Below, in pieces: positions 7,031 to 13,200 of a DNA stretch of 15,400 bases. The notes beneath the pieces were generated by a model. That model was not told where the DNA came from, ran no database searches, and saw nothing but the letters and a program-made list of their open reading frames with translations. Every line of letters begins with the position of its first letter. Position 1 is the stretch's first letter. The DNA lies in NCBI GenBank assembly GCA_030596585.1, contig JAUVJM010000023.1:1-15400 (forward strand), in the 5' to 3' direction. The position numbers and the translations under genes are program-made. Origin of the DNA: a bacterium. Lineage in GTDB: Bacteria > NPL-UPA2 > JAUVJM01.

Positions 7031-8041
7031 ATGGCGGCAAAGCGGTACGAGGAGTCGGGTGTCAGCGTAAAGGCGGGAGAAGAACTTGTAAGCCGCGTGA
7101 AAGCGGTTGCCAAGTCCACCTTTAGCGATGGAGTAATCGGGGGATTGGGAGGTTTTGCCGCGTTCTTTGCTCTTGACAGGGAACGGTATGAAGAGCCTGT
7201 TCTGGTCTCGGCGGCTGACGGCGTGGGAACGAAGTTGAAAATTGCTACACTGTGCAGTAAATTTGACACCGTTGGAATAGACCTGGTTGCTATGTGTGTC
7301 AATGACATTCTTACTTCAGGAGCAAAGCCTTTATTTTTTCTGGATTATGTGGGCACCGGCAAACTCGTGGTCGAGCAGGCGGAAATGCTTATCAAAGGAG
7401 TCGCCGAAGGATGCAGAGAAGCCGGATGTTCCCTTGTAGGGGGAGAGACGGCTGAACTGCCGGGTACGTACCCCGGGGGAGAATTTGACCTGGTCGGGTT
7501 TGCTGTTGGGGTTGTGGAGAGAAAGAGAATCATCGACGGCAGCAGAATAGAGCCCGGGGATGTTATTTTTGGCATTCCCTCATCCGGAATCCACAGCAAT
7601 GGATATTCGCTGGTGCGGAAGGTTTTGCTGGAGGAAAAGGGCTTTAGGGTGGACGATGAGGTGGACGTCCTGGGATGCAGGTTGGGTGAAGAATTGCTCC
7701 GCCCCACCAGGATTTATTCAAAGGACGTTTCGAAATTCGATGGCTTGGATATTCACGGGATGGCACATATTACCGGCGGCGGCTGGTATGGCAATATACC
7801 GCGTGTGCTTCCGGAGAAGTGTCGTGCGATAATGCAAAAGGGAAGCTGGAAAGTTCCGCCAATCTTTGGTTTTCTGCAGAGTGAAGGGGAGATTGGCGAG
7901 AATGAGATGTTCTCCTGTTTCAACATGGGTATTGGATTTGTAGTGTTTGTCGGCGGAGATGATAAGAACAGGCTGGCTGAGCTTGGAGCCTGTGAGATTG
8001 GTGAAGTGAGAGAAGGGAAGAAGGGATTGGAGATTATTTAG
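7031..8041 (+). CDS. purM: Phosphoribosylformylglycinamidine cyclo-ligase (AIR synthetase)
   Basis: PurM closes the imidazole ring, turning FGAM and ATP into AIR, the fifth step of purine synthesis. The ATG at 7031 has GGAG 5 bases upstream and gives 336 residues; a GTG at 7019 in the same frame would overlap that site. Family landmarks are SADGVGTK (61-68, D63 binding metal-ATP), GIDLVAMCVND, LVGGETAELPG (about 135-145), SSGIHSNGYSLVRK and MAHITGGG near 240. It is slightly shorter than the E. coli enzyme (345) and looks intact. It follows purB on the same strand, but 130 bases of repeats lie between and I see no separate promoter, so read-through is plausible. Confidence 0.96.
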   Translation: MAAKRYEESGVSVKAGEELVSRVKAVAKSTFSDGVIGGLGGFAAFFALDRERYEEPVLVSAADGVGTKLKIATLCSKFDTVGIDLVAMCVNDILTSGAKPLFFLDYVGTGKLVVEQAEMLIKGVAEGCREAGCSLVGGETAELPGTYPGGEFDLVGFAVGVVERKRIIDGSRIEPGDVIFGIPSSGIHSNGYSLVRKVLLEEKGFRVDDEVDVLGCRLGEELLRPTRIYSKDVSKFDGLDIHGMAHITGGGWYGNIPRVLPEKCRAIMQKGSWKVPPIFGFLQSEGEIGENEMFSCFNMGIGFVVFVGGDDKNRLAELGACEIGEVREGKKGLEII

Positions 8042-8053
8042 GCTGGAGCAGTT

Positions 8054-8075
8054 GTAGTTGCCGAGCTTGCTCGGC
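8054..8075. repeat. Hairpin repeat unit after purM (copy 3, single module)
   Basis: TGTAGTTG precedes the perfect 16-nt hairpin GCCGAG-CTTG-CTCGGC at 8060-8075. The TAGTTGC arm and the 6-4-6 layout match copies 1 and 2, but the stem bases differ by compensated changes (GCAGAG became GCCGAG and CTCTGC became CTCGGC), so pairing is kept. Only one arm and one module are present. Confidence 0.7.
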
Positions 8076-8119
8076 ATTGAGGACGTAAGTTTCAGAGTTG
8101 AGAAAGACGTAAAGTAGGG

Positions 8120-8135
8120 GTCAGGCATGCCTGAC
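8120..8135. repeat. Perfect 16-bp palindrome in the mdh leader
   Basis: GTCAGGCATGCCTGAC is fully self-complementary and can fold as a 6-bp stem with loop CATG, the same size as the other repeat units. It ends 10 bases before the mdh ATG, between an AGGGG sequence (8116-8120) and the start codon. It may be a protein-binding site or may bring the distant AGGGG close to the ATG when folded; both are inferences. Confidence 0.6.
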
Positions 8136-8145
8136 AGTTGTTCAA

Positions 8146-9075
8146 ATGTCAAAAATAGCAATAATAGGAGCAGGGCAGGTAGGGTCAACGCTTGCGTTTC
8201 TGGTTCTTGAGAAAGAGCTTGGTGACGTTGTTCTCGTCGATTGCGTTGAAGGTCTGGCAGAAGGGAAAGCTCTTGACATAATGCAGGCAGGTGCTCTGGC
8301 CGGATTAGAGAACGGCGTGGCAGGGTACGATGACTACTCGCGTCTGAAAAACAGCGACATTGTCGTCGTAACGGCAGGGCAGGCGCGAAAACCGGGTATG
8401 TCCCGTCTTGACCTTCTCAGGAAAAATTCTGAGATTGTGAGTTCGGTCGTAAAAGAAATCGCGCGTTTTGCACCGGAAGCTGTCATTCTTGTTGTAACCA
8501 ATCCGCTTGATGTTATGACGTATCTTGCTTATAAGATGAGTGGTTTTGAGCCGAATCGTGTACTGGGACAGGCAGGAGTTCTTGACAGCGCGAGGCTGAA
8601 ATATTTCCTGGCGCGGGAATGCGGAGTGGCACCCAGGGAAATCTCAACAATGATTCTTGGCGGACACGGCGATTCTATGGTACCGATAATTTCGCAAACA
8701 ACTGTTTCGGGCAAACCTCTAATTGAAGTGCTTTCAGAAGAAGCAATCGAGATGGTAGTGGAGAAGACTCGTTCTGGCGGGGCCGAGATTGTGTCTTTTC
8801 TGAAAACTGGCAGTGCATATTATGCTCCTGCCACAGCCACGCTTACAATGTTAGATGCAATAGTGAAAGATAGTAACGCTCTCTTACCTGCCTCAGCCTG
8901 CCTGAGCGGGGAATATGGTCTGGAAGATATCTATGTCGGAGTACCTGTCAGGTTGGGGAAGGGCGGGGTGAAGGAAATAGTCGAAATAGACCTGACGGAT
9001 AAAGAAAGAGAAGCTCTTCACAAATCAGCCTCAATTTACAGAGAATCTCTAAGGGTTTGCGAAAAAATAAGATAG
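8146..9075 (+). CDS. mdh: Malate dehydrogenase (LDH-like type)
   Basis: This NAD-dependent enzyme interconverts malate and oxaloacetate. It has 309 residues. The Rossmann motif GAGQVG (8-13) starts right after the ATG, and D32 at the end of beta-2 indicates NAD rather than NADP. The substrate loop reads TAGQARKPGMSR: R81 stands where lactate dehydrogenases have Gln, and R87 is the next substrate arginine. N119 and D122 (VTNPLDV), R150 and the catalytic H174 (GGHGDS) are all present. The R81 choice makes malate much more likely than lactate as substrate. No good Shine-Dalgarno sequence sits at normal distance: the leader just before the ATG is filled by a palindrome. It is the last plus-strand gene of this block and faces the FNT channel gene. 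Confidence 0.93.
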   Translation: MSKIAIIGAGQVGSTLAFLVLEKELGDVVLVDCVEGLAEGKALDIMQAGALAGLENGVAGYDDYSRLKNSDIVVVTAGQARKPGMSRLDLLRKNSEIVSSVVKEIARFAPEAVILVVTNPLDVMTYLAYKMSGFEPNRVLGQAGVLDSARLKYFLARECGVAPREISTMILGGHGDSMVPIISQTTVSGKPLIEVLSEEAIEMVVEKTRSGGAEIVSFLKTGSAYYAPATATLTMLDAIVKDSNALLPASACLSGEYGLEDIYVGVPVRLGKGGVKEIVEIDLTDKEREALHKSASIYRESLRVCEKIR

Positions 9076-9089
9076 ATTTTTGATAGACC

Positions 9090-9111
9090 ATAAATGAAAT
9101 ATTTCATTTAT
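9090..9111. terminator. Perfect 22-bp AT-rich palindrome between convergent genes
   Basis: ATAAATGAAAT followed by ATTTCATTTAT forms a perfect 22-bp palindrome. It lies 14 bases after the mdh stop and 3 bases before the end of the FNT gene on the opposite strand. The position suits a bidirectional transcription end, but the stem has only two G-C pairs and no T-run, so a protein-binding site is also possible. The palindrome itself is certain; the role is not. Confidence 0.5.
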
Positions 9112-9114
9112 AAT

Positions 9115-9930
9115 TCACTGCCTGATATTCGGGCTACTTTTTTTAAAAAGGGTGCCTATCTGCCGAATTCTATTAGGGTGTATTGTTAAAATAAAAATAC
9201 CGCCTAGAATATTCCCCAGTGTGACAGGAACCAAATTATCGAACACAACAAATGTTTTATAAAGAGGTATCCCCTTTGCCAATAGACCGAGAGGAATCAA
9301 ATACATATTAGCCACGCAATGTTCAAAACCACAGGCGACAAAACAGGCGATAGGGAAGATAATGCAAAATATTTTTGATACGATATCCTTGGCCATTATT
9401 GCCATAATAATTGCCAGGATTACTAAAATATTACAAAAAATTCCCCTGATAAAAGCCTGGATAAATGGGATAGCCAGTTTATACTCTGCTACCTTAACCG
9501 ATAAATCGCCCAGATCATTTAGTGCCCCTGCTTTGCCCAAAAGCCCTGCTTTATACACTAACCAGGCAAAGACAATAGAGCCGACGAAATTGCCGATATA
9601 AACCACCATCCAGTTTTTCAACATTCTTCTTCTAGAGATAACAGTAGAAAGCACTCCTATAAGAATCGTAACATTCCCGGTAAAGAGCTCGGCTCCGGCT
9701 ACAACTACCAGTATGAGTCCAACACTAAACATTATTCCACCGGCAACCTTGCCCATCCCGCTTGCCATAGTGACTAAAAAAAGCTGCCCGCCGAATCCTA
9801 TATACAATCCTGCTAAAATACCTAAGAGGAGAAGCTGCCAAATTTTTGTGTTTGCTTTTTTAATGCCAAGTTTTGATATGGCATTACTAACATCTTTATG
9901 ACTGAGGCTGGGGGCATACGATGTATCCAT
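9115..9930 (-). CDS. Formate/nitrite transporter (FNT) family channel
   Basis: FNT proteins are pentameric inner-membrane channels for formate, nitrite, hydrosulfide or short-chain acids. The 271 residues contain six membrane segments and the family's key residues: LFTGN (82-86, the omega loop), K151, N167, F202 and central H204 in GFEHCVANM, with N208. These correspond to the pore-lining set of FocA. The N-terminus resembles FocA's soluble helix; with fermentation-type neighbours, formate is the likeliest substrate, though nitrite or acetate cannot be excluded. AAGGAG (9945-9940 on this strand) lies 9 bases before the ATG. GC content is clearly lower (about 32-43% in lines I counted) than in mdh (about 48-58%), which suggests separate ancestry. 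Confidence 0.9.
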   Translation of the reverse strand: MDTSYAPSLSHKDVSNAISKLGIKKANTKIWQLLLLGILAGLYIGFGGQLFLVTMASGMGKVAGGIMFSVGLILVVVAGAELFTGNVTILIGVLSTVISRRRMLKNWMVVYIGNFVGSIVFAWLVYKAGLLGKAGALNDLGDLSVKVAEYKLAIPFIQAFIRGIFCNILVILAIIMAIMAKDIVSKIFCIIFPIACFVACGFEHCVANMYLIPLGLLAKGIPLYKTFVVFDNLVPVTLGNILGGIFILTIHPNRIRQIGTLFKKSSPNIRQ

Positions 9931-10069
9931 AGATATTTTCTCCTTAAATCAGCTGCAGTATAACAGTTAATATATAAAGTTCATAATTGCTTGTTGATTT
10001 CTGATCCTTCAAAAGTTTATCAACACATGCTAATGGAGTCAAGAGCGAAATTGCCTGTCCCGATGTTGC

Positions 10070-10098
10070 TTGATGTCGTTTCATAAAATGTCTATAAT
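10070..10098 (+). promoter_or_regulatory. Sigma70-type promoter of the large beta-protein operon
   Basis: TTGATG (10070-10075) and a perfect TATAAT (10093-10098) are separated by exactly 17 bases. Transcription should begin near 10105, leaving an 80-base leader before the GTG at 10186. It is the only good promoter I see in the 255-base gap between the FNT gene and this operon. Confidence 0.65.
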
Positions 10099-10145
10099 AT
10101 TAGAAAATGCGAAGTTTGTGTAAGCTGGGGATTTGTCAATAAGTC

Positions 10146-10163
10146 CCCCGGCCTGCGTCGGGG
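10146..10163 (+). repeat. GC-rich hairpin in the operon leader
   Basis: CCCCG (10146-10150) pairs with CGGGG (10159-10163) around an 8-base loop, in an otherwise AT-rich leader between the promoter and the first gene. It resembles the GC-rich hairpin at 2888-2904 and may be another dispersed unit. No T-run follows, so it is not a terminator. Confidence 0.45.
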
Positions 10164-10185
10164 CAGGGAACCGCTGCAATTTCAC

Positions 10186-13100
10186 GTGAAAATGGGAAAA
10201 AATCAAGCGATGAGGATTACTCTTTCGCAAGCCATTAAGGGCGGCGTGGTCTTCTTGTTGATTCTGGGAATTTTCTCTGTCCTGAAATTGCTTGATATCG
10301 GTACTGCCATCCCCCGGGGCGTTTGCTCGTATGTAGAACAGGCGGATTATGTTCTGGACATAAGCAGTGGCTGTTTGAAAGGCAGGGCTAAATTTAAGCT
10401 GCGTGCTTTCAATCGCGGTGAATTTCCTATTCTCTCTTCACAGGTAGCTTTGACTTCCGTAGTGGTGGATGGAGAAGAAAAACCCGTGTTTGAAAAGGAC
10501 GCCTTTTTTGTCGTCTTTATGGAACGCAGGAGAGAAAGCGTTATAGAGTTGGAATTTATGAAGGAGATTAAGCTTGCGGAAGGCAAACATGAACTGGAAA
10601 TAATCGTCCCGAGGGCATCCGAGACCAAAATTGAGCTGCGCGGTATTCGGGGACAGCATGTAGTTCTCAATGGGTTTAGCTTCAATGAATTTGAAAGTAA
10701 GGGTATGCCGGATACCGTATCGTTTAATTTGCCTCCGACAGAGAAGATTGATATTTCCTGGCAGCGGAGTAGAAAAGGTGTGAAACCAGCCAGGGTTTTC
10801 GCCAAACGCTGCAGCTTGGTTGAAGTCAAAGATAAGTCTATGTATTATCAAACTATCTGCGACTATTGTGTAAGAGACGGCAAGACGTCTTCCGTTAGCT
10901 GGCAGATGCCGGAAAACTGTAAGGAGATTGAGGTCGAGGGAGAGAAGATTCATTTCACCGAGGTTGAGCTGCAGGAAAAACAAAAATTGGTAAAGGTTCA
11001 TTTAACTTCACCGGTTAGCGGAGATTTTTCTATCCGGCTTAGTTACTCCCGGGCTTATGACTCTAAGGTCAAGATCGGGAAAGTTTTGACTGCACGGCCG
11101 GTCGAAGTTCTCAATGAAGATGAATACATAGTCATAGGCAGCCGGGAAGAATTACAGATTGTTCCCCTGGAGGAAACCACATTGAAGTCCATCTCTCCGG
11201 ATGAGATTCCCGCCCGGCTGGTTAAGCTAACGGATATTCCGGTGTTTATAGCCTATCACCGGGTGGATAGAGATGCGAGACTTTCTCTGGCTTTCATTGA
11301 GTACGGACAGGCTGAAGGTGTGGAGACTGCGGTGGATAAGGCAGAATACGAAGTGTTTTTGTCTCCACGGGGTAAAGAAATAGTACGGGCAGGTTTTGAA
11401 GTAAGGAACACGCACAATCAATTCATGCTGATGAAACTGCCGAAAGGCGCTAGTGTCCTCTCGGTTCGTTCTATGGATAGGGCAATCACTCCTTTGCAAT
11501 TGAAGGGCGGAGTAGTGTTGATTCCGCTTGAAAAATCCATTGAGAGTTTCTCCGGTTATGTGACTTTCCCTGTGGATATGTGCTACATTCTCAATGAGGA
11601 GATACAAACAGAACAACAGATATCCGCGGTTTTACCTGCCCTTGGAGTTCCCATTTCATATCTCAAGTGGCGGCTGATTTTGCCGGTTGACACTAAAATC
11701 AAATGGAAGCGAATGGATGCTGACCCGGTAGATGAATTCACTGACGAGAAAGCCGCACATGTACTGGAATATGTCAGGGCTGCCGCCGGCGGTGAAACGG
11801 AACCTAAAATACCACCGGGCATATCATACATATCCGTTGATAGTGAGGATAATTATCTTGCAGACGCACTGGATGTCGTAAAAGAAATTGGGGGAGATGA
11901 AAAGGATGAAACTATGCCTGCACCGGAAAGCATAACGGAGGAAAGATTCAAAAAGATTGATTTTGAAAAGTTGTATAAGAAAGTAAAAGCATATTCAAAG
12001 AAAGTTGCCAAAGTGGAGAGAAAGAAGAAGAAAATCGGGATGAAGGGCATATCTGTGCTCTCCTCCGTGCGAAAAAGAGAACCTGAACAAGGCAAAGCAA
12101 GAGATAAAACCGATATTAAGCAAAGGCTGTCCAAAGGTTATTCTGTTGAGGCGCAAAAAGCTTACAGAGCCGGTAAGCTTGAAAAAGCGCAGAAAGACAT
12201 ATCACGGGCACTGGAGTCGGACATTGCCGAAGAAGGGGCATTGCAGCTTGGAGCAAATGTACGCAGATTGCAGGAGATGAAAGAAGAAGTTTCTCCGACT
12301 CCGTCTCAAATTGCACCAGGCGCTATTCTTAGCGGGGTAACGCCAATGGATGAGTTAAAGAACATAGCGGACGAAAAACAGAGGGAATCCCGTATTCAGG
12401 CACAGGCTGAGACATACATGAGGGAAAAGACCGGATTGGAAATTGTTGAGAGAGTTGGTGTGCATCATCCCATGCAGAGTGGTGGACTTGCAGCGGCGAA
12501 AGCCGAAAGGTCTTTGTTGGTTCGTTATAACCTGCTTCTGGTTCCGGAAGTCTTAAGTACGGAAACAGGACAGATTTTCGAGAACCGGGCTGAACCTGTT
12601 TCCCTGAAAGCTAATGCTGATTACGGAAACTGGCAGAATACGGACGATTTTTATCTTCTTAATCTGGAAAACTCTCGCGGCTATAACAGGATGAATCTTG
12701 ACGTAGTACAGGAGAATACTCTGATAGATATTCTGAGCAAGTTATACGGAGCAGGAAACATTATAGCTTCACGTGCGGTGAAAGTGAGCGAGAATGGCTT
12801 GCATAGGATTCCGTTTTCCAGTCTTGAAGGAACCAAATACATAGAAGTGCGGCCGATGATTGTAAACGAAGATTACATAGATTTTCATGTTACTATCCCG
12901 CGTTTGGATAATAGCGGAAATCTGAAAGAGGAAGAGACCGCAGTGCGTATCAGGCGCGGCCAGACCGCGGTTCTTGGCGGCATCTCCGGCTCGGTGGCTG
13001 CCGTCGGGCAGGGAAAAACCGGCTTGGTGCTTATGCTCAACAGTGATATACTGGAGGAGATGGCGCCGGAAGATATACGAAGTGTTTATACCCGCCGTTT

Positions 13101-13200
13101 CATGGATATCTCGATGCCGGCCGGAGATGTCTATAAGTTTGAGAAATTTCTGGTAAAACCGGATGAGGTTTTAACTATAGCAGTGGAGGTGTTGAAATGA
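10186..13200 (+). CDS. Large membrane-anchored beta-rich protein with TPR-like segment and secretin-like domain
   Basis: This 1004-residue protein has no family name I recognise. A single membrane helix at about 19-38 after a short basic N-terminus suggests an inner-membrane anchor with the bulk outside. Residues about 50-535 are beta-rich and match the next gene throughout (ISWQRSR at 190-196; QFMLMKLPKGASVLSV at 412). A charged Lys/Glu stretch (about 545-650), a TPR-like segment (YSVEAQKAYRAGKLEKA, about 652-690) and a region resembling a secretin barrel (about 837-965) follow. The last is recognised by LIDILSKLYGAGNIIASRAV, GTKYIEVRP at 882 and RRGQTAVLGG (923-932), like the secretin GxTxxLGG end. 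The C-terminal YKFEKFLV (983-990) recurs at the end of the next protein. The start is uncertain: GTG 10186, ATG 10192 or ATG 10210, none with a clear ribosome site. It overlaps the next gene by 4 bases. Confidence 0.85.
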   Translation: MKMGKNQAMRITLSQAIKGGVVFLLILGIFSVLKLLDIGTAIPRGVCSYVEQADYVLDISSGCLKGRAKFKLRAFNRGEFPILSSQVALTSVVVDGEEKPVFEKDAFFVVFMERRRESVIELEFMKEIKLAEGKHELEIIVPRASETKIELRGIRGQHVVLNGFSFNEFESKGMPDTVSFNLPPTEKIDISWQRSRKGVKPARVFAKRCSLVEVKDKSMYYQTICDYCVRDGKTSSVSWQMPENCKEIEVEGEKIHFTEVELQEKQKLVKVHLTSPVSGDFSIRLSYSRAYDSKVKIGKVLTARPVEVLNEDEYIVIGSREELQIVPLEETTLKSISPDEIPARLVKLTDIPVFIAYHRVDRDARLSLAFIEYGQAEGVETAVDKAEYEVFLSPRGKEIVRAGFEVRNTHNQFMLMKLPKGASVLSVRSMDRAITPLQLKGGVVLIPLEKSIESFSGYVTFPVDMCYILNEEIQTEQQISAVLPALGVPISYLKWRLILPVDTKIKWKRMDADPVDEFTDEKAAHVLEYVRAAAGGETEPKIPPGISYISVDSEDNYLADALDVVKEIGGDEKDETMPAPESITEERFKKIDFEKLYKKVKAYSKKVAKVERKKKKIGMKGISVLSSVRKREPEQGKARDKTDIKQRLSKGYSVEAQKAYRAGKLEKAQKDISRALESDIAEEGALQLGANVRRLQEMKEEVSPTPSQIAPGAILSGVTPMDELKNIADEKQRESRIQAQAETYMREKTGLEIVERVGVHHPMQSGGLAAAKAERSLLVRYNLLLVPEVLSTETGQIFENRAEPVSLKANADYGNWQNTDDFYLLNLENSRGYNRMNLDVVQENTLIDILSKLYGAGNIIASRAVKVSENGLHRIPFSSLEGTKYIEVRPMIVNEDYIDFHVTIPRLDNSGNLKEEETAVRIRRGQTAVLGGISGSVAAVGQGKTGLVLMLNSDILEEMAPEDIRSVYTRRFMDISMPAGDVYKFEKFLVKPDEVLTIAVEVLK

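Noticed and set aside
8146..9075. Lactate dehydrogenase
   Set aside because: The substrate-specificity position is Arg (R81) rather than the Gln typical of LDH, and the loop RKPGMSR is the malate dehydrogenase form.
10105..10185. Riboswitch in the leader of the beta-protein operon
   Set aside because: Only one short GC hairpin and a 12-bp palindrome are visible in about 80 bases. No known aptamer core could be recognised.
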